DNA of 64,000 nt from Thioclava sp. GXIMD4216 (GCF_037949285.1 NZ_CP149926.1:2677015-2741014); one strand, 5' to 3'; numbered from the stretch's first letter, positions 46,977 through 55,734 are shown. Program-made: numbers and translations. Notes: generated by a model from the letters alone, not told the origin.

Positions 46977-47797
46977 TACGGACAAACCGGCTTTGGCGCG
47001 CCCTGCGCCAAAGCCCCTCGCCTTGGCGAAAATATTCAGCTTCCTTGATTAGTAACTGTTTTCAAAGACCTTTCCGTTACGACGTGTAGAACAGATTCTT
47101 TTGTTCGCACACAGATGACACATCGAGCCAGTTCAGAAACGCTTCCTTGCCCCCCCTCTTTGCCGCAGCCGCAAGGCCTGCGCGGGAATCAGGCCGCGAA
47201 CCGTGCCAAGCACGGCTCGCAAAGGATGTGGCATGGCATTCCCCATACGCAAAAACACCATCGGGCCGCCGGAAAGCGGCGCTGGCAGCGTTTGAAATAT
47301 AGAACCGATTATAAAACCTTGGGGTGTCATGATGAAGCAGACGGGATGGACGCAGCCGTGTTCGACCAACGGCTTCACCTGCAACGGCCCCTTTCCAGTC
47401 GCCCTCGTTTTACGCAGCCCGCGCTGACCCATGTCGGGAAAGCGGCCCCTGCCGCGTCGACTCGACATCTCACGACAGATATGCCGCCCTCCGAACAGCC
47501 CCGATATGCGGCAACTTCCCCTGCAACAGACTGTCCCTGCGGTCCGGCAGATCGGCCGGGCGCGCGGACCGCATTTCTTTTCCCCGCAGTCCGGAGCCTT
47601 TTTTGTAAGGCCCACATACGGAAACTGCGGCCCGATTTGGCAGAGAGCCATGAGATTGCACAAGAAATTGTGCTTCGGGTGGCGGAAATCCCCGCTACAG
47701 GTGTCCCTAGGGAAATCAGAGATATGCGGAAACAGATTGTTGCGCTATACGAAATAATTGACCGCCACAAATACAAGCAAACAGAAGAAAAATTGGA
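46977..47797. other. 821-base region with no assured gene
   Basis: The region opens with two palindromes (see 46991-47029). Open frames exist but look weak: on the plus strand 47115-47801 is open (228 codons) and ends in an ATGA overlap with the response regulator, yet most of it is Arg/Pro/His-rich like an out-of-frame reading; only its end (MRKQIVALYEIIDRHKYK, within the last 24 codons) resembles protein. On the minus strand 47133-47330 reads GFIIGSIFQTLPAPLSGGPM, also possibly coding. I cannot recognise either. It may hold decayed genes or a small RNA. Confidence 0.5.
46991..47029. repeat. Paired palindromes, REP-like
   Basis: CTTTGGCGC (46991-46999) pairs with GCGCCAAAG (47005-47013); five bases later TCGCC-TT-GGCGA (47018-47029) and AAATATTC follow. 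No T run, so not a standard terminator. The second part resembles short palindromes often seen after genes in Rhodobacteraceae (from memory). Confidence 0.5.
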
Positions 47798-49204
47798 ATG
47801 ATGCCTATTGTGCCCACGCCCTCATCAAAGCCATTTTTCGATGCTGCTGAAGTCCTGATTGTCGAGGATATTTCAAGCCTCCAACTCGTGTACGCCTCGC
47901 ATGTGCAGAAAATGGGGCTGACAGCGCATATCGTTGATACCGCCAAACAGGCACTGTCGCTTTTTACCCAGAAACCGTTCTCGATTGTGCTGCTGGATCT
48001 GATGCTGCCCGACGGCGACGGCATGGAGTTGATTGATCGTCTGCTGCGGCTGGCGCCCAATACCCAGATCATTGTCATCACCGCAGAACGTTCGCCCGAA
48101 CGCGCCGTAACCGCGATGCGTGCCGGAGCGTTTGACTATCTCACCAAACCGGTCAGTGAAGCGCGCCTGCAATCGGTTGTGTCGCGCGCCTTGTCCCATG
48201 CCCGCGAGATCAGGCCGCTGACACGCGATGCGGCACATTCCGGCGCGGTGGGGGCCTTTATCGGCCATGCGCCGGAAATGCTTAAGCTCTATGACCGTAT
48301 CCGGCAGACGGCGGCGTCCGATGCATCGGTGTTTATCGTCGGAGAATCAGGGACCGGCAAGGAAATCTGCGCTGAAGCCATCCATCTTCTGTCGCCCCGT
48401 GCGAGCAATCCGTTTGTGGTCTTCGACTGTTCGGCCATACGTCAGGACCGTTTCGATTCCGAACTGTTCGGCCATATGCGCGGGGCCTTGCCCGGCGCGA
48501 TTACCGACCATGCAGGGGCCGCCATGCGCGCCGATGGCGGCACATTGTTTCTGGACAAGCTGACCGAACTGGACCCCGCCTTGCAGGGCAAGTTGCTGCG
48601 GTTTCTCCAGACCCAGAGGGTACGGCCCGTAGGCGCTGCCGAAGAGCGGAAAGTTGACCTCAGGATCATCAGCGCCTCGGATATTCCGCCGCAAGAGGCG
48701 GTGGAACAGGGCAAGCTACGCTCTGATCTGTTTTACAGGCTCTGCGTGGTGGCCATCCATATTCCACCCCTGCGCAACCGGTCGGAAGACATCCCTGCTT
48801 TGGCAGAGCACTTCCTGACAGAATTCTCCGCGCAGGAGCAACGCAACTTCACGCGCATCACGCCGCAGGCCCTGCAACGGCTGAAATCGGCATATTGGTC
48901 CGGCAATGTGCGGGAACTGATGAACATGATCCGCTCGGCGGTTATTCTGAATTGCGGACCGGATCTGACAGCGGATATGCTCCCGACATCTGACGGAACG
49001 CATATGGGTGATATGTCGGGCGGCAATGAGCTGTCGATGTTCGACGGGCAAAGCCTTGCGGAGATCGAGCGGAGAATCATCGAATACCGCCTAAGCCAGA
49101 ATGACCATTCCGTACCGCAGGTCGCGCGGGGGCTGCATATTGCGCCCTCGACCCTCTACCGGAAGCTCGAGGCCTGGAAGACCACCGGCGAAGAGCCGAC
49201 TTAG
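47798..49204 (+). CDS. NtrC-like response regulator with degenerate AAA+ domain
   Basis: 468 residues: an intact receiver domain (Asp67 in LLDLMLPDGDG, Thr95, Lys117), an AAA+ domain of the bacterial enhancer-binding type, and a C-terminal Fis-type helix-turn-helix (VPQVARGLHIAPSTLYRKLEAW). Walker A is normal (GESGTGKE, 182-189), but the sigma-54 loop reads GALPGA (229-234) for GAFTGA, Walker B reads GGTLFLDK (247-254) with Lys for the catalytic Glu, and sensor I is SASD for AATN. It therefore probably does not drive sigma-54 polymerase and may act as an ordinary DNA-binding regulator. No cognate kinase is adjacent. Confidence 0.88.
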   Translation: MMPIVPTPSSKPFFDAAEVLIVEDISSLQLVYASHVQKMGLTAHIVDTAKQALSLFTQKPFSIVLLDLMLPDGDGMELIDRLLRLAPNTQIIVITAERSPERAVTAMRAGAFDYLTKPVSEARLQSVVSRALSHAREIRPLTRDAAHSGAVGAFIGHAPEMLKLYDRIRQTAASDASVFIVGESGTGKEICAEAIHLLSPRASNPFVVFDCSAIRQDRFDSELFGHMRGALPGAITDHAGAAMRADGGTLFLDKLTELDPALQGKLLRFLQTQRVRPVGAAEERKVDLRIISASDIPPQEAVEQGKLRSDLFYRLCVVAIHIPPLRNRSEDIPALAEHFLTEFSAQEQRNFTRITPQALQRLKSAYWSGNVRELMNMIRSAVILNCGPDLTADMLPTSDGTHMGDMSGGNELSMFDGQSLAEIERRIIEYRLSQNDHSVPQVARGLHIAPSTLYRKLEAWKTTGEEPT

Positions 49205-49962
49205 GCGAATTGCTCGTTCATCAACCGCTCTTCCAACCCATGCCCCGGATCGAAAAGAATCCGGTGCGACACGCGGTTTTCCAGTTCGACCTCGACCCAT
49301 TTGACGGGCTGCACCGAACGTGAATCGGCATCCGCCATCACCGGGCGTTTCATCGGTTCCAGCACCTCGAACCGCACCTTGGCCGCATCGGGCAAAATCG
49401 CCCCGCGCCATCGACGCGGACGGAAGGAGGCAATCCCTGTCAGAGCCAGCACCCCCGCCCCGATCGGCAGGATCGGACCATGCGCGGAATAGTTATAGGC
49501 GGTCGAACCGGCAGGCGTCGACAGGATCGCCCCGTCGCAGATCAACTCGTTCATCCGCACGCGACCATTGACCGAAATCCGCAATTTCGCGGCCTGCGGC
49601 CCTGCACGCAAAAGCGAAACCTCGTTGATTGCCAAAGCTTTGTGGATTTCGCCATCGGCAGTCTGCGCCGTCATCGACAACGGATGGATCACCGCCTCTT
49701 CGGCCAGCGCAAGCCTGTCGTTCAGATCCTCGGCCGAGAACTGGTTCATCAAAAAGCCGACCGTGCCGCGATTCATCCCGTAGACCGGCAGGTTCAACCC
49801 CTCATGCAACGTCTGCAGCATGAACCCGTCCCCGCCCAGAGCCACAATCACATTGGCCTCTGCAATCGGGGTCTGCCCATAGACATCAAGCAGCATCTTG
49901 AGAGCCGACTGGGCGACCTCCCCACGGGAAGCCGTGAAATGGATTTTGTCTCGAACGCCCAC
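49201..49962 (-). CDS. nadK: NAD kinase
   Basis: Phosphorylates NAD to NADP. 253 residues: VIVALGGDGFMLQTLH carries the GGDG motif, YGMNRGTVGFLMN and NELICDGAILSTPAGSTAYNYSAHGPI are the other family blocks (NE/D motif and the Gly-rich conserved region). Starts with GTG at 49962, with AGGAG 7 bases upstream. Its 3' end overlaps that of the convergent response regulator by 4 bases; divergent from glyA. Confidence 0.96.
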   Translation of the reverse strand: MGVRDKIHFTASRGEVAQSALKMLLDVYGQTPIAEANVIVALGGDGFMLQTLHEGLNLPVYGMNRGTVGFLMNQFSAEDLNDRLALAEEAVIHPLSMTAQTADGEIHKALAINEVSLLRAGPQAAKLRISVNGRVRMNELICDGAILSTPAGSTAYNYSAHGPILPIGAGVLALTGIASFRPRRWRGAILPDAAKVRFEVLEPMKRPVMADADSRSVQPVKWVEVELENRVSHRILFDPGHGLEERLMNEQFA

Positions 49963-50143
49963 CTGCCCTCTCCTCTATTCGGTCGGAAGATAGATCAAGC
50001 TCCAAAAGGAAAGACAAGACAATCCCCGAACAAAGCCCGCACCTGCCGCCATTCGTCGCATATTTGTCGCCTATAGCGCTTTCCGCCGGAGATTTTCTGC
50101 GATAAACGATGCACGAAAATTCCTTACCCGGGAGATCCGAGAG

Positions 50144-51436
50144 ATGACCGAACAGCGTGATGCAGGCTTCTTCACCGAGAGCCTCGAAACCCGTGACCCC
50201 GAGCTGTTTGGCTCGATCCGCAACGAGCTTGGCCGCCAGCGCGACGAGATCGAACTGATCGCCTCCGAGAACATCGTCTCGGCAGCCGTGATGGAAGCCC
50301 AAGGCTCCGTTCTGACCAACAAATATGCCGAAGGCTATCCGGGTAAGCGCTATTATGGCGGCTGCGAATTCGTCGATGTCGCCGAAAACCTCGCCATCGA
50401 GCGCGCCAAGCAGCTGTTCGGCTGTGAATTCGCCAACGTGCAGCCGAATTCGGGCAGCCAGGCCAACCAGGGCGTGTTCACCGCGCTGCTGCAACCGGGC
50501 GACACCATTCTGGGCATGTCGCTGGATGCAGGCGGCCACCTGACCCACGGCGCCAAGCCCAACCAGTCGGGCAAATGGTTCAACGCGATCCAGTATGGCG
50601 TACGCCGTCAGGACGAGCGCATCGACTATGATCAGATCCAGGAACTGGCCAACGAGCATAAGCCGAAGCTGATCATCGCCGGTGGTTCGGCCATTCCGCG
50701 TCAGGTCGATTTTGCGAAAATGCGCGAGATCGCCGATTCCGTGGGTGCGCTGCTGATGGTCGATATGGCCCACTTCGCAGGCCTCGTGGCCGGCGGTCAG
50801 CACCCCTCGCCCTTCCCCTATGCCGATGTGGCGACCACCACGACCCACAAAACCCTGCGCGGCCCGCGCGGCGGCATGATCCTGACCAATGACGAGGCGA
50901 TCGCCAAGAAGATCAACTCGGCCATTTTCCCGGGCATTCAGGGTGGCCCGCTGATGCATGTCATCGCGGCGAAAGCGGTTGCCTTCGGTGAAGCGCTGCG
51001 CCCCGAGTTCAAAGTCTATGCCGAGCAGGTCGTGAAGAACGCGCAAGCGCTGTCGGACGAGCTGATGAAAGGTGGCCTGAACATCGTCACCGGCGGCACC
51101 GACACCCATGTCGTGCTGGTTGACCTGCGCCCGAAAGGCGTGAAGGGCAATGCGACCGACAAAGCCTTGGGCCGTTCGCATATCACCTGCAACAAGAACG
51201 GCGTGCCGTTCGACCCCGAAAAGCCGACCGTGACCTCGGGCGTCCGTCTGGGCACCCCCGCAGGCACCACCCGCGGCTTCAAGGAAGAAGAGTTCCGTCA
51301 GATCGCCCGCATGATCGTGAAGGTCGTCGATGGTCTGGCCGCCAATGGCGAAGAGAACAACGAGGCCGTGGAAGCGGCTGTCCGCGAGGAAGTGGCGGCT
51401 CTGTGCGCCAAATTCCCGCTCTATCCGAACCTCTGA
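50144..51436 (+). CDS. glyA: Serine hydroxymethyltransferase
   Basis: PLP enzyme interconverting serine and glycine with tetrahydrofolate. 430 residues, the family length: [33 protein letters not shown], and the PLP Lys236 in [22 protein letters not shown] precedes the ATG. The 181-base upstream region shows no recognisable glycine riboswitch. A very strong terminator follows. Confidence 0.98.
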   Translation: MTEQRDAGFFTESLETRDPELFGSIRNELGRQRDEIELIASENIVSAAVMEAQGSVLTNKYAEGYPGKRYYGGCEFVDVAENLAIERAKQLFGCEFANVQPNSGSQANQGVFTALLQPGDTILGMSLDAGGHLTHGAKPNQSGKWFNAIQYGVRRQDERIDYDQIQELANEHKPKLIIAGGSAIPRQVDFAKMREIADSVGALLMVDMAHFAGLVAGGQHPSPFPYADVATTTTHKTLRGPRGGMILTNDEAIAKKINSAIFPGIQGGPLMHVIAAKAVAFGEALRPEFKVYAEQVVKNAQALSDELMKGGLNIVTGGTDTHVVLVDLRPKGVKGNATDKALGRSHITCNKNGVPFDPEKPTVTSGVRLGTPAGTTRGFKEEEFRQIARMIVKVVDGLAANGEENNEAVEAAVREEVAALCAKFPLYPNL

Positions 51437-51454
51437 TCCGGTTTGGCACGATAG

Positions 51455-51484
51455 AAAAGGCCTCGGTTTTTCCGAGGCCTTTTT
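51455..51484 (+). terminator. Intrinsic terminator of glyA
   Basis: AAAAGGCCTCGG (51455-51466) pairs perfectly with CCGAGGCCTTTT (51472-51483) around five T; the A/T flanks make it usable on both strands. Confidence 0.93.
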
Positions 51485-51514
51485 CATGCATAGGGTTTTC
51501 ATACGCAGGGCAGG

Positions 51515-51886
51515 TCAGAGGTTTCCGTGCGCAATCGCCCAAGCCAACATCGCACCGCCCGTCATGACGATGACAAACACCACCCCCGTCACGACCTTCA
51601 TCACCCCTTGCACCAGACGTTGCTCGGAACCGAGCGGCTCGAGATATTTGACGCATAGCCGATAGTTCCGCTCGGTCGCCTTCTCGTCAACCTGCCGCAT
51701 CAGTTTGGGGGCTCCCATCAGCACCTCCGACGCGGCCAACTCGCGCGCAGCCACCCGCACACGACGCGGCAGCGCACGGGCGCGATGGTTGATCCGGTCG
51801 CTCAGGGTGGCGCCCTTCGCCCCAAGGCGCGTGGCCAGGAGCTTTGACACATGGTCCAGCTTACTCTGGAAATCGGCAGGGTTCAT
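51515..51886 (-). CDS. Hypothetical single-span membrane protein
   Basis: Unrecognised 123-residue protein: a basic N-terminal region (LGAKGATLSDRINHRARALPRRVRVAARELAAS split by helices), then one C-terminal TM near 97-118 (VVTGVVFVIVMTGGAMLAWAI). No signal peptide, so it is probably tail-anchored with a cytoplasmic domain. Single gene between glyA and an alpha/beta hydrolase, convergent with glyA. Likely conserved in relatives, but I cannot name a family. Confidence 0.75.
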   Translation of the reverse strand: MNPADFQSKLDHVSKLLATRLGAKGATLSDRINHRARALPRRVRVAARELAASEVLMGAPKLMRQVDEKATERNYRLCVKYLEPLGSEQRLVQGVMKVVTGVVFVIVMTGGAMLAWAIAHGNL

Positions 51887-51980
51887 CGCAGGCCTCCTTT
51901 ATCTGCGCAAGCTAGCCCCCTGACTGTGCAGGAACAAGCGATGAAACCGCTGGCGCAGCGGCAATCCGCGCGCTAGCTAT

Positions 51981-52748
51981 ATGCGCATGTTAAACACGCT
52001 TTCTCAAGGCAGCCCCACGGGGCAGCCCCCGCTTCTGATCGTTCATGGCCTCTTCGGTTCCGCCCGCAACTGGGGCGTGATCCAAAAGCGTCTGTCAGAC
52101 GCTCGGGAAGTCTTTGCCGTTGACCAACGCAATCATGGTGACAGTCCCTGGCAGGACAGCCAGAGCTATTTCGACATGGCCGAAGATATCGCCAAGGTGA
52201 TCGAGGCCAATGGCGGCAAAATGGATGTGCTCGGCCATTCGATGGGGGGCAAGGCGGTTATGGTACTGGCCCTGACCCGCCCCGATCTGGTCAACCGGCT
52301 GATCGTGGCGGATGTGGCGCCGATTGCCTATCAGCACTCGCAGGATTCGCTCATTCAGGCCATGAAAGGGCTGGATCTGGACGGGCTGACGCTCCGCTCG
52401 GAAGCCAATCGGCGCTTGTCGCAAACCGTCGCAAGCGAGGCGGTTCGGGCTTTTCTGCTGCAATCTCTGGACCTGAAATCGACACCGCCGCACTGGAAGC
52501 TCAATCTGGATGTGCTGGAAGCGGAGATGGGCAAGATCGTGGGCTTCCCCGAGCTATCCGGCGCTTTCACCGGCGAGACGCTGTTTGTCTATGGCGGGGC
52601 GTCCGATTACGTGCAGCCTGGCTATCAGCCGACAATCGACAGGCTGTTCCCGCATAACACGATGGCCAAGATTGACGGTGTGGGGCATTGGCTTCATGCC
52701 GAGAAACCACGCGAATTCGAGCAGATCGTGCGGGATTTCATCGCCTGA
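51981..52748 (+). CDS. Alpha/beta hydrolase (YbfF-like esterase)
   Basis: 255-residue alpha/beta-fold hydrolase. Oxyanion region LLIVHGLFGSARNW, AVDQRNHGDSP, nucleophile Ser87 in LGHSMGGKAVM, and catalytic His in DGVGHWLHAEKP. This combination is that of YbfF-type acyl esterases; the substrate is not known. The start could also be the second ATG two codons later. Isolated gene on the plus strand, convergent with a lipoprotein gene. Confidence 0.88.
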   Translation: MRMLNTLSQGSPTGQPPLLIVHGLFGSARNWGVIQKRLSDAREVFAVDQRNHGDSPWQDSQSYFDMAEDIAKVIEANGGKMDVLGHSMGGKAVMVLALTRPDLVNRLIVADVAPIAYQHSQDSLIQAMKGLDLDGLTLRSEANRRLSQTVASEAVRAFLLQSLDLKSTPPHWKLNLDVLEAEMGKIVGFPELSGAFTGETLFVYGGASDYVQPGYQPTIDRLFPHNTMAKIDGVGHWLHAEKPREFEQIVRDFIA

Positions 52749-52762
52749 ACGGCCTGAACCCA

Positions 52763-53095
52763 CTAGCATTGCAGGCGGAAACGGGCCTCACCGGTATCTC
52801 CGGGCAATGAGGGCGAACGCAAGGGCCCCGTCGAGGGGCCCGCGACCTTGCACCCCGTGCTCACCTCGACCGCCTGCCGCATCAGGGCCGGAACCCTGTC
52901 CCTTTCGCGCAAGCGCAGATAGCCAAGCCGGATGACTTCGGCATCGCCCCCCCGATCGAACACGACAAAACGGATTCCCTCCAGCGTGATATCGTGACGC
53001 TCGGCCCCGAAGAACTGCGGCGCAGGTTGGGCACCACACCCCGCTAGGGCCAGACACAGTCCTGCAAAAACAAGAGACTTCCGGCCGCGTTGCAT
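52763..53095 (-). CDS. Hypothetical lipoprotein
   Basis: 110 residues with a lipoprotein signal peptide: MQRGRKSLVFAGLCLALAGC, lipobox LAGC with Cys20 as the predicted acylation site. The mature part (HDITLEGIRFVVFDRGGDAEVIRLGYLRLRERDRV) and two further Cys suggest a small folded domain. Unrecognised; expected to be membrane-anchored in the periplasm. The ATG at 53095 is the only start that gives the signal peptide. Confidence 0.75.
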   Translation of the reverse strand: MQRGRKSLVFAGLCLALAGCGAQPAPQFFGAERHDITLEGIRFVVFDRGGDAEVIRLGYLRLRERDRVPALMRQAVEVSTGCKVAGPSTGPLRSPSLPGDTGEARFRLQC

Positions 53096-53174
53096 GGTGC
53101 CCTCCCAGATCTGACGGAGGTTTCCAGTTTGGATCGCAGATGGTTAACACGAGGTTAAACCAAAACCGGAAAGC

Positions 53175-54029
53175 TTAAAGTTCGCAGGCGACAGAGCGGA
53201 TCAGCTGATAGGACGGGGTCTCCGCAGCACTCGGGCGTACAAGCTCGGCCCAGTCCGATCCGCTTTTACGGAAATGCCGCCGATCCTGCGCCACAAACTG
53301 GCCATCCGCGCCGGAGAAAAAGCGGGTGATCGAGACCTCCCCCGTCATGTGATAGTCCAGCATATTGAACATGTTGGGAGTTCCGCGCAACCGGGTCGAC
53401 AGCCCCGTTCCGGCCTGTACGAACAGCAGCCCGGGGGCGGCATGAAAGGGGGCGGCTGACCCCTCATGCAAATGCCCTGACAGAACAATATCCGCCCCGC
53501 ATCGGGACAACCGTTTCAGCGCCTTTGACGCCCCCTCCATCAGTTTCTTGTCGGTTTCCGGCCCGTGTTCCAACGGATGATGCATGACGACAATGCGTAG
53601 TACCTCCCGCGAGACGGAAGAAAAACGGGAACAGACCCGCCGGATCGTATGCGACGAAATCCGGCCACGCTGCCATTTGAAGCGGTTCACGGTATTCACC
53701 CCGATCACATGTATCTTGGCGTCACGCCATTCGGGTTCCAGCTCGCGGTCAATGGCCTGCCGGTAGCGTCTCCACGGCGTCACGAAACGGACAAAGATAT
53801 TATCCAGCGGCGTGTCATGATTGCCCGGCACAGCCAGAACCGGTGCCTTGATCCGGTTCAGAAAGGCCCGCGCTTGCGCAAATTGCCGACGCCTCGCCCG
53901 CTGGGTAAAATCGCCCGAGACGATCACCAGATCGGGCTCCAGCTCCGCGATCTTGCGCAACAAAGGGGGCTCCAGCCGCGGGTCGATTTTACCGAAATGC
54001 AGATCCGACAGATGCAGAATGCGTCTCAT
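53175..54029 (-). CDS. Metallophosphoesterase
   Basis: 284-residue calcineurin-type phosphoesterase with a two-metal site: LSDLHFG (Asp9, His11), VIVSGDFTQRARR, VPGNHDTPLDN, MHHPLEH and SGHLHEG are all present, so catalysis is expected. The subgroup resembles CpdA/YkuE-like enzymes but specificity (cyclic nucleotide, lipid or protein phosphate) is open. It overlaps the lipid kinase gene by 4 bases (ATGA), so the two probably act together. Confidence 0.9.
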   Translation of the reverse strand: MRRILHLSDLHFGKIDPRLEPPLLRKIAELEPDLVIVSGDFTQRARRRQFAQARAFLNRIKAPVLAVPGNHDTPLDNIFVRFVTPWRRYRQAIDRELEPEWRDAKIHVIGVNTVNRFKWQRGRISSHTIRRVCSRFSSVSREVLRIVVMHHPLEHGPETDKKLMEGASKALKRLSRCGADIVLSGHLHEGSAAPFHAAPGLLFVQAGTGLSTRLRGTPNMFNMLDYHMTGEVSITRFFSGADGQFVAQDRRHFRKSGSDWAELVRPSAAETPSYQLIRSVACEL

Positions 54030-55015
54030 GCCGCCTCCTGCTCTTTCTCCTCCGGTAGCACGATGGTCAACAGGTCCGGATGCATGCGGAACGCAAATGG
54101 CGATTCCATCCGCGCCTTTTCCCCATCGAAAGCCAGAAGCGCGCGACGTTTCCCCCGCAGACCGACCGTGAATTCGCGACAGCGCAGCACATCATAGTCC
54201 CGCCCTTCACGGACCTGCCGCGTCACCAGACGCCATGCAAGGCGGAACAGCTGCATCCGGTTTTCCCCCTTGGCAATCAAGACCGCGAATTTGTCATCGG
54301 TGATCGCGCGCGCCCCCCGCAACCCGAAGAAATCCAGCTGGTAGGCCGAACGCGCGACGAAAATCAGCGGCGTCGCGCGCGTATCGGCTAGATCTTCCGT
54401 CTGAAAATCCACTTTCATAGGTTTCTGGAATTTCAGGAAAGTCCTGATTACAGACCAATAGGCCACCATCCGGTGCCGCCCCCAACGGGCATAGATCGCC
54501 TCGCGCGCTTTCAGGATTTTCGGATAGATCCCCAAAGAAGCATTGTTCAGGAACACCCGCCCATCAACAGCACCAACCTGGATCTCCCGCGTCTCGCCTT
54601 TGAGGATCTGTTGCGCAGCTTCCGTCGCGTCTTCCGAAAACCGTAGCCCCCGCGCATAGAAGTTGAACGTGCCAAGAGGAAGCACCGCCATCGGCACACC
54701 CTTTCCAAGCATGGCTTGTGCGACGGCCATCACTGTCCCGTCCCCCCCTGCCGCAACGATCAACTCTGCCCCGTCGGCAATGGCGCGATCTACCGTCTCG
54801 GAGACTTCGTGATCCGGCTCCCAACGATAGAGTTTCGCCTCGTCCCCGAACACTTTCAGCGCGGCTTCGATCGGCTCCCGCGTGCGCGAATTCTGTCCCG
54901 AATTCGGGTTGGCGACCACATAGATACGGCGGAAGGGCACCCGCGTCGCAGCAAAGTTCGCCCCATGCCGCGCCTCATCCTCAGGTGTCTCTGTCTGGGC
55001 AAATGTAACTGACAT
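54026..55015 (-). CDS. Diacylglycerol kinase family lipid kinase
   Basis: 329-residue kinase with the DAGK catalytic domain: IYVVANPNSGQNSR (36-44) and AAGGDGTVMAVAQAML (GGDGT at 90-94), then MAVLPLGTFNFYARGL. Family members (YegS/LCB5 type) phosphorylate diacylglycerol, sphingoid bases or phosphatidylglycerol; the acceptor is unknown. The phosphoesterase gene follows in overlap, suggesting a lipid phosphorylation/dephosphorylation pair (inference). Confidence 0.88.
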   Translation of the reverse strand: MSVTFAQTETPEDEARHGANFAATRVPFRRIYVVANPNSGQNSRTREPIEAALKVFGDEAKLYRWEPDHEVSETVDRAIADGAELIVAAGGDGTVMAVAQAMLGKGVPMAVLPLGTFNFYARGLRFSEDATEAAQQILKGETREIQVGAVDGRVFLNNASLGIYPKILKAREAIYARWGRHRMVAYWSVIRTFLKFQKPMKVDFQTEDLADTRATPLIFVARSAYQLDFFGLRGARAITDDKFAVLIAKGENRMQLFRLAWRLVTRQVREGRDYDVLRCREFTVGLRGKRRALLAFDGEKARMESPFAFRMHPDLLTIVLPEEKEQEAA

Positions 55016-55109
55016 TCAAGCGATCTCCTGTGATTACAGGCAGAACGCAAAAACGGCCCATGGGTTTCATGGACCGTTCAAAAACGTCTGGCTCGCGCGC
55101 TGCGCGTGG

Positions 55110-55421
55110 TCAGAAAACCTGTGCGGGGCCAAGCTTGGACAGTCGCTGCACGTTATCAGCAGTATGGCGACTGAATTCCCGCACCACAGCGCGCATAGCC
55201 TGATCCATGGTGCCGCCGGAGAAAACGGTGCGGGTGGCCGCCTCCGTCGCCTCGAATCCCGCGTCGATTTTTTCGGTGACCATACGGGTCATCTCGTCGG
55301 GGGCGGCATGCCAGAGCCCTGCCATACCGGCGAGACGCATCGCGATCACGGCTTGAGCCTCCCAGCTAAGCCAAGCCGTCTCGATGGGCAAAGAAGCCGA
55401 AGCCAAAGGGTCGAAAAACAT
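55110..55421 (-). CDS. Phasin-like small protein
   Basis: 103-residue, largely helical, amphipathic protein without signal peptide. LSWEAQAVIAMRLAGMAGLWHAAPDEMTRMVTEK and EKIDAGFEATEAATRTVFSG resemble the small Rhodobacteraceae proteins annotated as phasin-like (sometimes 'antifreeze') proteins. Such proteins coat polyhydroxybutyrate granules. A PhaR-type palindrome lies 34 bases upstream. AAAGGTGA precedes the ATG. The granule role is inferred from these two points. Confidence 0.7.
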   Translation of the reverse strand: MFFDPLASASLPIETAWLSWEAQAVIAMRLAGMAGLWHAAPDEMTRMVTEKIDAGFEATEAATRTVFSGGTMDQAMRAVVREFSRHTADNVQRLSKLGPAQVF

Positions 55422-55454
55422 GGGTCACCTTTCCAATACTAGATGCGACCTAAA

Positions 55455-55476
55455 CGATGCTGCACCTGCAGCATCG
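55455..55476. promoter_or_regulatory. Palindrome with CTGC-N4-GCAG, PhaR-type operator
   Basis: CGATGCTGCA (55455-55464), CC, TGCAGCATCG (55467-55476): perfect 10-base arms. It contains CTGC-N4-GCAG; PhaR of Paracoccus and Rhodobacter binds CTGC-N3/4-GCAG in front of phasin genes (from memory). 34 bases before the phasin-like ATG. Confidence 0.7.
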
Positions 55477-55620
55477 CATAGATGGCCTCAATGGTCCATT
55501 AATGCATTTGTGACGCAGGTTACTACACGACTTTGGCACTAAGAAGCTGACGAAATATGAAGCCCGCGCACGCAAGACAGGCTGAGACAACTTTTGCCAC
55601 ATAAAATCGGCGTGCTCCCA

Positions 55621-55660
55621 TCCGATCAATTTTAAGCTTGCTCAGCGAAACGTGATCGGA
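55621..55660. promoter_or_regulatory. Inverted repeat upstream of the RND operon
   Basis: TCCGATCA (55621-55628) and its exact reverse complement TGATCGGA (55653-55660), 24 bases apart, 75 bases before the first efflux gene. A repressor site is possible; no TetR- or MarR-type gene adjoins. Confidence 0.4.
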
Positions 55661-55734
55661 ATAAGTTACCCTAACTAAACCGAACAGTTCACCTCTTCTC
55701 GTCTAGTGCACGCCTGTGCCGTATCGGAGCCACC

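Larger units (their letters stand above)
55422..55734. other. Divergent phasin-RND intergenic region
   Basis: 313 bases without a gene. Near the phasin-like gene is the palindrome at 55455-55476; nearer the efflux operon is the inverted repeat at 55621-55660. The middle is AT-richer than its surroundings. No promoter hexamers could be fixed with confidence. Confidence 0.6.

Noticed and set aside
49963..50143. Glycine or other riboswitch before glyA
   Set aside because: The 181 bases show no recognisable paired aptamer core or following terminator/antiterminator.
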